A stretch of 64,000 nucleotides of DNA from Bradyrhizobium erythrophlei (GCF_900129505.1 NZ_LT670818.1:5737001-5801000), one strand, 5' to 3'; counted from the stretch's first letter, positions 8,039-16,828 are shown. A program made the numbers and translations. Notes: generated by a model from the sequence alone, not told the origin.

Positions 8039-8428
8039 GGTCGCCTCGCTGAAACCAAGAGCCTGGTTCATATGTCTCTGGTCCAGAGCGCTGCGGCTTT
8101 TTCCCGAGGCCCATACCAAATCGTTGCGCCGCAACATCCGTATCCCGGGAAGCAGCCGGCATCCTGCAACCGGATCGGGAAGGTTGACCTCCGTCATGCA
8201 CACTAAGCGCGCCGTGCCCTCCGATTACTTTTGCTGATCGACTTGGTGTACCCGCTACGTGGACACCAAAGGTGACCTCATGCTGTTGTGGCTTCTGCCC
8301 AGCCTCATCCTCACATTCAACCGCGATGTCGCGGCACTTTTGCGAAGTGCCGGCGGGCTCTGAAACTATCTGCTTATCGGGGTAAATTGGAAGTGATATC
8401 CGTCCATCGTCGCACGGAGACGTGAATC
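8039..8428. other. non-coding stretch before mgtE
   Basis: No supported gene. The last part must hold the mgtE promoter. A short inverted repeat gcggcactttt/gcgaagtgccggc near 8331-8353 resembles pieces of the dispersed repeat found elsewhere in the window. No magnesium riboswitch was recognised. Confidence 0.35.
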
Positions 8429-9814
8429 ATGACCGACCTTGACGTCCAGGATGCTGCGGCGAAGGCCGACGACATGGCCAATCCGGCGTTCCTCGCCGCA
8501 AGCATGATCGAAGAGCGCGCGGCTGACATCGTTGAAGCCCTCAACGACATGCCTCCGGAACTCGCGGTCGCGGTTCTGCTTCATCTGCCGCCCGATCGCG
8601 CCATTGAAGGCCTCGACCAGCCAGGGCTGGAACGCGAGCCTGAACTCATCACGCTGATGCCGCGGACAGTAGCCGCAAAGCTGCTTGCCGGCGTGTCGGC
8701 CGACCGCCTCGCCGACATCTTCCGTCAGGTAACAGAGCCTCACTGCTCCGAGCTGCTCGATCTTCTCGACCCCGACACCAGGGTCAACATCCGCCGCCTG
8801 CTGGAGTATCCCAAGCACACCGCCGGATCGATCATGACGACGGAATTCGCCAGCGTTCCCTCGACCTACACCGTCGGGCAGACGCTCGACTATATCCGTC
8901 ACGTGGAAAGCAGCCGGGAAACCGTCTACGCGATCTACGTGCTGGATCCCCTCAGCAAGAAGCTGGTCAAAACGATCACCCTGCGCCGGCTGATCACGGG
9001 AGATCCGGAAGCACCGGTGCTGTCGGTAGCCCGTCAAGGCCGTCTGATCACCGCCACTCCCCTGATGGACCGGGAAGATGTCGCGCGCCTGATCTCGAAG
9101 TACGACCTCCTCGCGGTGCCGGTCGTCGACCATGGTCGCGTCATTGGAATCGTCACGGTCGACGACGTCATCGACGCCATCGTGCAGGAATCCACTGAGG
9201 ACGTACAGAAGTTCGGCGGCATGGCGGCCATCAACGAGCCGTACATGGAAGTCGGCTTCTGGCAGATGATGAAGAAGCGCGGCGGCTGGTTGTGCGCGCT
9301 GTTCCTGTCCGAAATGCTGACGGCATCGGCGATGCAGGGCTACGAAGGTGAGCTGGAGAAGGCGATCGTGCTGACGCTGTTCATCCCGCTCATCATGAGC
9401 TCGGGAGGAAATTCCGGATCGCAGGCCACGTCCCTTCTGATACGCGCATTGGCCTTGCGTCAGCTTGAGATCAAGGACTGGTGGCGCGTGGCGTTGCGGG
9501 AAATCCCGAGTGGACTGGCTCTGGGGGCTGTGCTGGGCCTTGTCGGCATCGTCCGCATTGCGCTTTGGCAGTATCTGGGCTTCTACGACTATGGCGAGCA
9601 CTGGATGCTGATCGCGCTGACGGTTGCCGCCACCCTGGTCGGCATCGTCATGTTTGGCTCGCTGACCGGATCGATGCTGCCGTTCGTTCTGCAACGGATC
9701 GGGTTCGACCCGGCCAGCGCCTCGGCGCCGTTTGTTGCAACCCTGGTCGACGTCACAGGATTAGTGATCTATTTCACCGTCGCTTCCCTGATCCTGCGGG
9801 GAACGCTGCTGTAA
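8429..9814 (+). CDS. mgtE: magnesium transporter MgtE
   Basis: The 461-residue protein has the full MgtE order: helical MgtE_N superhelix (about 30-130), two CBS domains (about 138-260, with TAGSIMTTEF opening the first and VVDHGRVIGIVTVDDVID in the second), a plug-helix region, and a C-terminal domain with about five membrane helices (280-460). The motif LIMSSGGNSGSQATSLLIRA at 321-340 is the family's pore signature region. MgtE is a dimeric inner-membrane Mg2+ channel gated by Mg2+ binding in the cytosolic domains. The ATG follows GGAGACG. The gene stands alone. Length is normal for the family. Confidence 0.95.
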   Translation: MTDLDVQDAAAKADDMANPAFLAASMIEERAADIVEALNDMPPELAVAVLLHLPPDRAIEGLDQPGLEREPELITLMPRTVAAKLLAGVSADRLADIFRQVTEPHCSELLDLLDPDTRVNIRRLLEYPKHTAGSIMTTEFASVPSTYTVGQTLDYIRHVESSRETVYAIYVLDPLSKKLVKTITLRRLITGDPEAPVLSVARQGRLITATPLMDREDVARLISKYDLLAVPVVDHGRVIGIVTVDDVIDAIVQESTEDVQKFGGMAAINEPYMEVGFWQMMKKRGGWLCALFLSEMLTASAMQGYEGELEKAIVLTLFIPLIMSSGGNSGSQATSLLIRALALRQLEIKDWWRVALREIPSGLALGAVLGLVGIVRIALWQYLGFYDYGEHWMLIALTVAATLVGIVMFGSLTGSMLPFVLQRIGFDPASASAPFVATLVDVTGLVIYFTVASLILRGTLL

Positions 9815-10210
9815 ACATCAGTAAGCCGCCCGGTCGAGCGAAGGGGCAGGGCCCTGGCTCAACAATTAGGGTCGAAGGTCACTCGCCTGGGGGAGGCGGT
9901 TCGACCGGAAGTAGCGATGGTTCAGGGCGAGCAAAAGATTCAGGCACGTGATGCACCGCTGTTGGATCGGGCCGAGAGCACAAAACTCTCAGTCACCAGT
10001 GAAGCCGAAGGTCGGGGCGGGTACTGGCCGAAATAAGCCAATCGCTGATTCAAATAGTCGCCACCAAGCGGAGTATGATCGCGCGGCGGCGCTGGTATTT
10101 CCCTGGCCGGGCCCTCAAAATCCCCAGCAGGCTAACGTAAAAGTACCATGTCACGGTCGTATGACAAGCGCGCCCTATCAGCTCGCCACGTTTCTGGCTG
10201 TCTCACCCAT
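9815..10210. other. intergenic stretch with short repeat
   Basis: No supported gene. Around 9975-10025 the string actctcagtcaccagtgaag and the following gtcggggcggg resemble the repeats at 15087-15207 and 15861-15978. The remainder shows no coding signal. Confidence 0.35.
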
Positions 10211-10860
10211 TCAGGGGATTGCTCCCGGACTCACCTGCTGTAGGTGTTGCGCGCGATCGAATACATGCGGCGCGGCGGCCGAACGCGGCGGAGGCGCTGA
10301 CATCCTGGGCCGCAGGTTCTGTTCGGAAGCTTTGGCAACGTCGCGGGATATTTGTCGCTGGCTGGCCTTGAGCTGCTCGATCTCTTGCCCCTCGCTCGCG
10401 AGATCGCGCGCCATCGACTGGAGCAACTGCCCCGAGTCGGGAGACAGGGCGGCGGCGGTCGGCGCGACGCCTTCGGTGCGGTCTGAGCCGGAACTGCCGG
10501 TTGCGGAGGTACTACGTTCGCGTCGGCCGCCTGAACGGTAGGTGGGCTCGGTTGCTCCGGGGGGCCCGGGTTTTCCAGCAGCGGCGATGAAGTAAGGACG
10601 AGCTGCGGCGCCCAACTTGCGACAATCTGTTTGGCCGCGTCGCCATAGAACTGCCAAGCGACGCCCGCGCCACCGATGCACGCTGTCAATAGGAAGCCAG
10701 TGAAGGCGCGTACCGCCCGCCTGCCAATCGAAGGCCGGTCGCCCGGGACTTGGACATTGTTGACGGCAGCAGGGCGAAACGGCATATCGACCGGGAGAAT
10801 CGGGGGGCCAGCGGAGAAGTCGGACCCCATGCGGGTCTGCGGATCCGAAGAATAGCGCAT
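10211..10860 (-). pseudogene. membrane-anchored coiled-coil protein, frameshifted
   Basis: The first frame starts MRYSSDPQTRMGSDF, has one membrane helix (AFTGFLLTACIGGAGVAW) and a Pro/Gln-rich linker (VVPPQPAVPAQTAPK). Near 10465 the coding signal moves to another frame that gives LSPDSGQLLQSMARDLASEG, then EIEQLKASQRQISRDVAKAS, a coiled coil, and ends near 10211. The unshifted frame runs on as Arg/Pro-rich junk. Families of this type (N-terminal anchor, proline linker, LLQSMARD coiled coil) are familiar from Bradyrhizobium but unnamed. One indel explains the break. Confidence 0.6.
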
Positions 10861-11105
10861 GGCGTCGTGCGCCAGATTGGAAAGCCCTTTATCCTCGGGC
10901 GCGACCAGAAGTATATCGCGCGGATTTGTTTCGGGTTTAGCGTGGAATGCATTTGGCGCTCCGTGCTGCACTCGGGCGAGATAATGGGAGGGCGGGCTGG
11001 CTTCATCGCGACGGGCAGGTACACCAGGGGCTGAAGAAGGGGAATGACCTGGTGCGAGTGGCCTCGGGACACCATGCGATCGACGATAGAAGCCCGCTGA
11101 TGGCA

Positions 11106-11312
11106 TCAGCTAAAAAACCGAACAAAGAGATTACGAAAATCCGAAATAAGTAAGCCTAGGATGGCTCCAGCGATGGTGCCACCAATTAATCCGCCACCGG
11201 CTTGCCCGTACATATCGGGATGTGTCCAAATCCCAATCTCCAGAGAGGCTGCGTAGACCAGTCCTAGGCAAGCTCCGTACATCGCAACTCTAGGCGTGTA
11301 CCATTTGTTCAT
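11106..11312 (-). CDS. small membrane protein
   Basis: The 68-residue product starts MNKWYTPRVAMYGACLGLVY and has two likely membrane segments: VAMYGACLGLVYAASLEIGI and GGGLIGGTIAGAILGLLIS, the second with a Gly-rich GxxxG pattern. It ends in a basic aromatic tail NLFVRFFS. The ATG at 11312 is preferred over an upstream TTG. Inner-membrane protein of unknown function. Confidence 0.6.
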   Translation of the reverse strand: MNKWYTPRVAMYGACLGLVYAASLEIGIWTHPDMYGQAGGGLIGGTIAGAILGLLISDFRNLFVRFFS

Positions 11313-11475
11313 TTGGCTGCTCAATCGTCTTGGGGTCGATATGGAAATTCACGTGGCATCGACGCTACGTGTCGGTGATCTGAGCGTCCGGATGCGAAAT
11401 GATCGTCATGAACCAAATGGCGCTGAAAAACAGCGACCAGAACGTATCCCAGTAGATCCAGACCATCGCAGCTGC

Positions 11476-11622
11476 TCACACAACGCCGCTGGGGCAGCGG
11501 CCATCGATCCGCTGCTTCGGAATGGCCGGCGGCGGCTTACGATCACGCGGAGAAATCGTCAGCTCGGTGCCGGTCTTCGGGGTACGGCCGATACGCTCAC
11601 CTTTCGAGTGATTTTTCGTCAT
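11476..11622 (-). CDS. IHF/HU-like C-terminal fragment (48 residues)
   Basis: The 48-residue frame carries GERIGRTPKTGTELTISPRD and ends near IPKQRIDGR. This lines up with the DNA-binding arm and last helix of IHF-alpha, whose family signature is GRNPKTGE-IPI. The N-terminal dimerisation helices are absent, and an in-frame stop lies 39 bases upstream. AAGGAAACAG precedes the ATG, so it could still be translated. I read it as a remnant of an ihfA-like gene, but a stand-alone micro-protein is possible. Confidence 0.5.
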   Translation of the reverse strand: MTKNHSKGERIGRTPKTGTELTISPRDRKPPPAIPKQRIDGRCPSGVV

Positions 11623-11808
11623 GGCTCTGTTTCCTTGTCGCGTCGGAATTCCCGATCGTCAGGAAATGCGCATGACGGCATAGGAATGCGAGCATGATTC
11701 AGCGGTTCGTCCATAAACGCGATATAGGAATCGAGCCGAATGGTGGTGGCGGGGAATCGGGGGAGGGGGCCAATGTTTTCACCGGTCTGCACAGAATTTG
11801 GTTCCATT

Positions 11809-11911
11809 GGCCGGGCGGTGCCTGGCCATTGGGAAAACGATTTATTGTCTGGGCCGAACAACAGCTATGCCACCTTTGGTCGAGCGTCATACGCGTTATG
11901 TCATGTAGTAT
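11809..11911 (+). pseudogene. IS30-type transposase remnant
   Basis: The frame reads GRAVPGHWENDLLSGPNNSY, which matches the IS30 transposase block RAVPGHWEGDLL-G--NS. A one-base shift then gives LVERHTRYVM, the next conserved IS30 segment, followed by a stop. Nothing else of the element is recognised on either side. It is a fossil of an insertion sequence. Confidence 0.65.
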
Positions 11912-12134
11912 CGTCCTTGAGATCGGTCAGGATCTGCTCATCAAGGCCACAGACTTCGAGATGGGCGTGCCGTCGATAGTTTTCGAGGATTGCCTTGCTG
12001 GCACGGGTTCATCAGGCGGTCGATGGTTCGATCGACAACTTCCATTCCGCCTCGTGATGTCGAACTTCATGGCTGTATCTCGCGTACGTAATCGCCGCTG
12101 TCCGGCTGCTGCTATTTTGGGGCCGTTACCGGTT

Positions 12135-12890
12135 TCAGATTTGCCCCAAGCCGCCGTCGACGCACAGATCGATGCCGGTCACGAAGGAGCTCTCATCCGA
12201 TGCGAGGAAGACCGCTGCCTGCGCAGTCTCCGCCGGCGATCCCAGCCGTCCAAGCGGGATGGCCGCGAGCAATTTCTCCCTGGCAAATGCAGCCTGGGCG
12301 ATGGGCACGCCCTCGTTCATCTTGGCGCCCATCGGGGTTTCCGTCGGTCCCGGGCTCAAACTGTTCACGCGAATCCGGCGCTGCTTCAGGTCGCTGGTCC
12401 AGCTGCGCGCGAACGACCGAACGGCAGCCTTGGTCGCACTGTAAATGCCTAGTCCTGGCGAGCCTAGAAAGTTGGCCACCGACGAGGTCAGGATGATCGA
12501 AGCGCCGTCCTTCAGCAGCGGAAGCGCCTTTTGCACGGTGAAGAACAACCCCTTGACGTTGGTGTTGAACGCGTTGTCGAAGTGCTCCTCGGTGCTAACC
12601 TGAAACGTCGCGACCTTAGCTATGCCGGCATTGGCGAACACGACATCGAGGCGATCGAAGGTTTTCGATATCTCGGCATAGAGGTTGTCCAGGTCAGCCA
12701 TCCGACCGACATCCGCGGTAATGCCGACTGTTCCCCCGCCAACGTCGCGCACCGCGGCGTCGACCGCTACCCGATCGCGGCCGGTGATCACGACCCTGGC
12801 GCCCTCAGCTGCGAAGGCCTTGGCGGAGGCAAGGCCGATCCCGCTATTGCCGCCGGTAATAAGTGCGATTTTCCCGTTCAGTCGGCCCAT
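12135..12890 (-). CDS. SDR-family oxidoreductase
   Basis: The 251-residue protein is a classical short-chain dehydrogenase. TGGNSGIG at residues 12-19 is the cofactor-binding turn, NAG follows near 87-89, Ser137 is the likely catalytic serine, and Tyr150/Lys154 form the YxxxK active site. The C-terminal part shows the usual PG-TETPM and DGG motifs. An Arg after the second strand (TGRDR) suggests NADPH preference. AAGGAG sits nine bases before the ATG. It is divergent from a LysR gene across 83 bp, so the LysR protein probably controls it. Substrate unknown. Confidence 0.92.
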   Translation of the reverse strand: MGRLNGKIALITGGNSGIGLASAKAFAAEGARVVITGRDRVAVDAAVRDVGGGTVGITADVGRMADLDNLYAEISKTFDRLDVVFANAGIAKVATFQVSTEEHFDNAFNTNVKGLFFTVQKALPLLKDGASIILTSSVANFLGSPGLGIYSATKAAVRSFARSWTSDLKQRRIRVNSLSPGPTETPMGAKMNEGVPIAQAAFAREKLLAAIPLGRLGSPAETAQAAVFLASDESSFVTGIDLCVDGGLGQI

Positions 12891-12973
12891 TCGCCAATCT
12901 CCTTGGTTGTGAAGCGCATTTAGGGCGACGTATACTGTTTAACAATTCGCTGCTTTTGATACAGGGTGTTCAG
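12891..12973. promoter_or_regulatory. shared SDR/LysR promoter region
   Basis: This 83 bp separates two divergent genes, the standard arrangement for a LysR regulator and its target. An AT-rich stretch (tatactgtttaacaattcg, about 12930-12948) holds a candidate TTAACAA half-site. The operator is inferred from layout, not proven. Confidence 0.5.
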
Positions 12974-13921
12974 GTGTCCTTACCAATCCAACGGGCTCAT
13001 CTTGATGGACTCGTGGTGTTTGTCGCCGTTGCTGAGCTGCGCGGGTTTCGGGCGGCTGCACGACAATTGGGTGTCACTCCGTCGGCGATCAGCCAGACCA
13101 TTCGCGCGCTCGAGCAACGGGTCGGGGCGCCGCTCTTGTCACGCACCACCCGCAGCGTCGGCTTGACCGAGGCAGGCGAACGGCTGCTGGTTCATGCGCG
13201 GCCGGCAATGGAAATGCTGTCGCTAGGCTTGGACGCGGCGGCCAGCCTCGGCGACGACGTCAGCGGCCGGCTCCGCATCAATCTTCCGCGCGCGATTCTG
13301 CCGCTGCTGGCTAACCGGCTGCTGCCGGATTTTCTCGAAGCTTATCCTAATGTTCAGTTAGAGCTCTGCGGTGACGACAACTTTATCGATATTGTCGAGC
13401 AAGGTTTCGATGCTGGGATTAGAATGGCGCGGTCGGTTCCGACGGATATGATCGCCGTACCAATAACGCCGCGCATACGCTTCGCCGTCATTGCGGCCCC
13501 ATCCTATGTCCGCAAGCGCGGCCGACCGTCTCGCCCGAGAGAACTTGTGCAGTTCAACTGCATTCAGCTGCGGCGCTCGACAGGCGGCATCTTCGACTGG
13601 GACTTCGTCGAGGACGGAAAGCCGGTCAAGGTCCCAATCAACGGATCGCTCATCGTCAACGATGTCGAGGTATGCCTGCGCGCCGTTCTGCGAGGAGTCG
13701 GTTTTGCCCGGCTGCCGATTTCGCTGGTGATGAGCTACATCGAGAAAGGCGAGATGGAAACCGCTCTCGATGAATACGCCGTCGAAAGGCCGGGTTTGAT
13801 GCTCTACTATCCGAGCCGAAGCCAGTCGCTCCCGAAGCTTCGCGCGTTTGCCCACTTCGCGCAAAAGCGAATGCGGCGCGACTTTCGCGCGGGAGACTAT
13901 CTGCCGACCGTCTTGCATTGA
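12974..13921 (+). CDS. LysR-family transcriptional regulator
   Basis: The 315-residue protein opens with SLPIQRAHLDGLVVFVAVAE, followed by the winged helix-turn-helix (FRAAARQLGVTPSAISQTIR, about residues 23-42) and then the inducer-binding alpha/beta domain (from about 90). I chose the GTG at 12974 because the LysR fold begins right after it; in-frame codons further upstream fall in the shared promoter. It most likely regulates the divergent SDR gene and itself, binding as a tetramer. Length is typical. The effector is unknown. Confidence 0.9.
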   Translation: MSLPIQRAHLDGLVVFVAVAELRGFRAAARQLGVTPSAISQTIRALEQRVGAPLLSRTTRSVGLTEAGERLLVHARPAMEMLSLGLDAAASLGDDVSGRLRINLPRAILPLLANRLLPDFLEAYPNVQLELCGDDNFIDIVEQGFDAGIRMARSVPTDMIAVPITPRIRFAVIAAPSYVRKRGRPSRPRELVQFNCIQLRRSTGGIFDWDFVEDGKPVKVPINGSLIVNDVEVCLRAVLRGVGFARLPISLVMSYIEKGEMETALDEYAVERPGLMLYYPSRSQSLPKLRAFAHFAQKRMRRDFRAGDYLPTVLH

Positions 13922-13964
13922 GTAAGAAATGACATCCAACCGGCCTCAGACCTGATCAGGCCCG

Positions 13965-14085
13965 ATGTCTCAGATGGGTCAAAAGGCGAAATACTCTCGC
14001 CGAGCACATGTTTTCCGCTTCGACCCCAACAACGGACATTGCTCAACAGGATCGGCATGTCCGTTCGGTGCCAGAAGGCGACCTT
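13965..14085 (+). repeat. dispersed repeat, copy at 14.0 kb
   Basis: A sequence running from atgtctcagatgggtcaaaa through ccgttcggtgcc is shared, with changes, with 28641-28749 and 59393-59512 (both opposite orientation) and, truncated, with 41690-41739. It can be read as a short peptide beginning MSQMGQKAKYSRRAHVF, which I believe is the source of many spurious small gene calls in related genomes. I treat it as a non-coding repeat. Confidence 0.65.
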
Positions 14086-14192
14086 GTGCTGATGGTGGGT
14101 TCAGCGCAAACGCACGCTCCGAAGCTTTGACGACCGTCGATGGGTGTTCGACGAAACAGGCGCATGGCGCAGTCTAGCTTTCATGTGCCAGT

Positions 14193-14392
14193 CAGCGATC
14201 CGGGCTTGAAGAGCGTGTCATGGTGCGCGCCGTGAGACCGCTAAGGTCGCTCAGCACGGCCCGAGGCTGCGCCCGGATTGACTCCAGACTCGATACAGCA
14301 AAAATAGGCTCAGCCGGTCGCGTCGAGGTCCGTCACGCCCGGTTGCTTGCAGTTATTGGGGTACGAAAAACGTTTCCACACGGCCTGGACCC
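14193..14392 (+). mobile_element. IS1182-family element, 3'-end remnant
   Basis: These 200 bp read, as far as I can compare, identically to the reverse complement of 41740-41934, the downstream end of the IS1182 element. They include the last codons of the transposase and its stop, then about 180 bp of tail ending in ccacacggcctggaccc, the outer terminal repeat. The transposase body is absent. Identity over this length implies a recent copy that was cut down. Confidence 0.8.
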
Positions 14393-14512
14393 ATAAGAGA
14401 CATGTCGAAAATGTTTCCATCTGATATCATTCACGCCGTTCCAGAGTTCATTTGGGGAATGTCGGGTTATGACCCTCAAAACAGACATCCGGCGGGCGGG
14501 CTCTCATGTCAG

Positions 14513-14893
14513 CTATGAACGCCGTGCCGATGCTTTCTTGAGCGGCTCTATCAGTTCTTGAACTGAGAATGGCTTTGTTAGAAACGCGATGCATCCAGAG
14601 TCCAGCGCAGCCCTTGCGGACGGCAGGGTTGTCATTCCCGGTTATGTAAATGACCGGCACAGAATTTCCAGCCGCTTTCAGGCCATACCTCAACTCAACG
14701 CCCGACCCGTCCTCAAGGCTGATGTCTAAAACAACGCAACAAGCATCTTCGAAATCGACTTGTTCTTTAAATGCCTTCGCTGAGGAAACAGCAAGCTGTC
14801 GTACCCATTTGCGCGAAGCAGCCGCTTCACGCTCATAAGCATGCCGGGGTCGTCATCGACGACAAAGACGACATTTGGAGTTGTGCAAGTCAT
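14513..14893 (-). pseudogene. response-regulator receiver gene with two frameshifts
   Basis: The pieces join into one receiver domain: TPNVVFVVDDDPGMLMSVKR (acidic pocket), then FKEQVDFEDACCVVLDISLE with DGSGVELR (phospho-Asp in LDISLEDGSG), NSVPVIYITGNDNP, and a final SGCIAFLTKPFSVQELIEPL with the conserved Lys. The frame changes once near 14787 and again near 14626, so no intact product is made. The start overlaps the stop of the zinc-ribbon gene upstream (ATGA). It resembles the single-domain FixJ/NodW-type receivers. Confidence 0.72.
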
Positions 14894-15072
14894 GAAATGG
14901 CGACGATGATGCTTTCAGTCGCGGCACACATAAGGCACGCGTAAGTGCGCAAATCGGAGCCGGGTTTATCCGGTTCAAGGCGCGAAAGGACCATCGGACA
15001 CTCGCAGTCCTCACAGAACGGACGCTCGCTAGTGGGTTTTCCAAAAAACGAGGGAACCGAACGATTGAACAT
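14890..15072 (-). CDS. small zinc-ribbon protein
   Basis: The 60-residue protein has CEDCECPMVLSRLEPDKPG, then DLRTYACLMCAATES: two CxxC pairs separated by the segment M-LSR-EP--PG-D-RT. This plan recurs at 7857-8038 and, truncated, at 15720-15843. GGGAAG precedes the ATG at 15072. Its stop overlaps the start of the broken receiver gene, indicating former translational coupling. The family is probably a structural zinc ribbon of about 50-60 residues; its partner is unknown. Confidence 0.7.
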   Translation of the reverse strand: MFNRSVPSFFGKPTSERPFCEDCECPMVLSRLEPDKPGSDLRTYACLMCAATESIIVAIS

Positions 15073-15086
15073 AACACGCTTCCCTG

Positions 15087-15207
15087 GTTGGGCGGGAGCG
15101 CGACACTCTCAGTCACCGATAGATGCCGGGACGGGGCGGTGATGTACCCATCATGTGCCTCGGGATTCCCGCGTTCTGATCAATATTGCTCACATCGTAG
15201 ATTTTTA
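15087..15207 (+). repeat. paired repeat, copy 1
   Basis: From gggcgggagcgcgacactct to aatattgctcacatcg this segment is similar to 15861-15978 in the same orientation. Roughly three quarters of positions agree. Both copies lie upstream of small genes, so the repeat may bring a promoter or regulator site. This copy precedes the 24-residue membrane peptide gene. Confidence 0.5.
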
Positions 15208-15316
15208 TGGAGGTGGCTCACACCGCAGGCGGAACGCTTGCGGGTATTAAACATTGGCTCAATTGGAGGTGGCCGATTTCATGCTGAAAATCGCGACGCC
15301 TCTATCGGAGTACACC

Positions 15317-15391
15317 ATGAACATCTTCTACATCATCGGCGTCATCGTCGTCGTTCTCTTTGTCGCAAGCCTTTTAGGGCTGCACGCTTGA
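15317..15391 (+). CDS. 24-residue membrane peptide
   Basis: The product is essentially one membrane helix: MNIFYIIGVIVVVLFVASLL plus four residues GLHA. It resembles the very short hydrophobic proteins often annotated near stress genes in rhizobia. No strong ribosome site is visible (GGAG at 15307-15310 is seven bases upstream and is the best candidate). It is too short for most gene finders; the uninterrupted hydrophobic pattern supports it. Confidence 0.5.
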   Translation: MNIFYIIGVIVVVLFVASLLGLHA

Positions 15392-15514
15392 ACAAATCGG
15401 CACACGCTTTGCGTTTTACTGGGTGCAACTGAGTTTTCGCAGTCCGAATTGTCGCACTAAAAAAATGTGAACCATTGCGACTGCTCTCTCGTCTAACCGA
15501 GAGGGAGTGTCGCC

Positions 15515-15670
15515 GTGGATGAAAAGAGCGAACGAGAAGAGCTGCAGCGGCGGCTGGGACAGGCCAAGCGGATGGCTGCCGTCCCTAGCGACCCCGTTAC
15601 CATGGATACCATGGAGCGCCTGCAAACGCTGGTGCAGCAGTTGGAAGAGCAGCTTCGGAAATCGAAGTAG
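15515..15670 (+). CDS. 51-residue helical protein
   Basis: The product starts MDEKSEREELQRRLGQAKRM and ends TMERLQTLVQQLEEQLRKSK. It is two amphipathic helices joined by a short Pro-containing turn, with no hydrophobic segment. The GTG start at 15515 lies eight bases behind GAGGGAG. I know similar short proteins from Bradyrhizobium. It is probably cytosolic; function unknown. Confidence 0.6.
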   Translation: MDEKSEREELQRRLGQAKRMAAVPSDPVTMDTMERLQTLVQQLEEQLRKSK

Positions 15671-15719
15671 GCACGCGCAAACCTTGGAACCAACCTAAAA
15701 CGGTCGTGACGCCCTTGGC

Positions 15720-15843
15720 CGAATTGCACGGCGCATTGATCTTTATCGATCCGGGACAGCATCATCCGGCCTTGACACTTAGGGCAGCGTGGCCGTTGGA
15801 TGGGAAGCGGGGATGGGTAGGAATGACTATGGGCTTCAGGCAC
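15720..15843 (-). pseudogene. zinc-ribbon gene, truncated copy
   Basis: The frame shows RPRCPKCQGRMMLSRIDKD, the first half of the zinc-ribbon family seen at 14890-15072, and then becomes unrelated sequence without the second CxxC. A functional ribbon cannot form, so this is a fragment. Confidence 0.5.
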
Positions 15844-15860
15844 GATGCTTCCCCTGCGTT

Positions 15861-15978
15861 GGGCGGGGGCGCGACACCCTCAGTCACCGGTAGGTGCCGA
15901 TATGGGACGGTGATGGAACCAGCATGCTCTTCCGGTTCGCGGAGTCGGTGGTCAATATTGCTCACATCGGAAAAGTTC
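15861..15978 (+). repeat. paired repeat, copy 2
   Basis: Second copy of the 15087-15207 repeat in direct orientation, about 770 bp away. The best conserved parts are the opening gggcgggggcgcgacaccct and the closing caatattgctcacatcg. Confidence 0.5.
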
Positions 15979-16148
15979 ACTGAAGACGAAATCGCACACT
16001 CACCTCACAACGCATTCATCGCCGGACTTCCTGATCGATCAGCCTATGCGATGAATTTGATCTGAGTATGGAACGTTAAACTACACAGCATGTTGTCGCT
16101 GCACGGGAATGACCGTTGTGGTCGCCCAATCATCCCTCGGAGTGTCAG

Positions 16149-16616
16149 ATGATCAAACGTAAACCGGCAACGGCGTCAAAGCACGCCCACAGCACGAAAA
16201 TAGCCGCCCAACGGGCCAATCAGGCTGTAATTAGAAGCCCGAAAGACAGCCCCCTGCGCTCGGTTCCGGCAGGCTTTACTGAATCGCCCCCTGAGCGTCA
16301 TAACGAACAAGAGGCTCCCCTTGTTGAGAAACCGGCGACAACCTTACAAGATGACTGCAAACAGACGATGACGGATAACGATTCAAAGAAAGGGTTTGTT
16401 TTTTCTTCAGCCACGGCAAACGTGCGGGCTTATCAAGCAAAGCTGCTGGAAATGGCACAAGCCAACATGCAATTGGCTTTTGAATTCGCCCAGAGGCTTG
16501 CGACGATTAGGTCGCCCGTTGAAATTATCAGCGTCATTGCAGAATTCACAAGCAAGCGGATCGCCATGTTACAGAAGTATTCGATAGAAATGGCTGAACT
16601 AAGTACCAAGCAGTGA
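16149..16616 (+). CDS. phasin-family protein
   Basis: The 155-residue product has a basic, disordered N-terminal 70 residues (MIKRKPATASKHAHSTKIAA) and a helical C-terminal half with NVRAYQAKLLEMAQANMQLA and FEFAQRLATIRSPVEIISVI, the pattern of phasin_2 proteins. Phasins coat polyhydroxyalkanoate granules or act as general amphipathic helpers. The long basic N-terminus is unusual and may contact DNA or another protein. The ATG at 16149 is preceded by CGGAG. No polyhydroxyalkanoate genes are nearby. Confidence 0.7.
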   Translation: MIKRKPATASKHAHSTKIAAQRANQAVIRSPKDSPLRSVPAGFTESPPERHNEQEAPLVEKPATTLQDDCKQTMTDNDSKKGFVFSSATANVRAYQAKLLEMAQANMQLAFEFAQRLATIRSPVEIISVIAEFTSKRIAMLQKYSIEMAELSTKQ

Positions 16617-16828
16617 AAAGCCTTAAGACCAGGGCTGCCTACTTGCCGATACAGACCCTTGATGATTTTCATTCCGCTCTCGGCGTCCGCTTGAGTCATG
16701 TGCGTTGCGTGACCGACGATCCTCGGTTTTAGTCTTCGGCTTTCTGTGGGCAACGGTGCATGTTTTATTTTGGTGTCTAGAACGACGAAATATTCGGTCG
16801 AGGACCTTGTTTCCGCAGCTGCGGCAAC

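Noticed and set aside
8205..8428. Magnesium riboswitch upstream of mgtE
   Set aside because: No M-box-like pattern was recognised in the leader, and M-boxes are mainly known from Gram-positive bacteria.
8366..9694. 442-codon open frame antisense to mgtE
   Set aside because: mgtE is certain from its domains; the antisense product is low-complexity Arg/His/Asp-rich sequence without a ribosome site.
13965..14177. 70-codon frame starting MSQMGQKAKYSRRAHVF
   Set aside because: It coincides with the dispersed repeat; similar frames at other copies are broken at different points, so it is not under coding selection.
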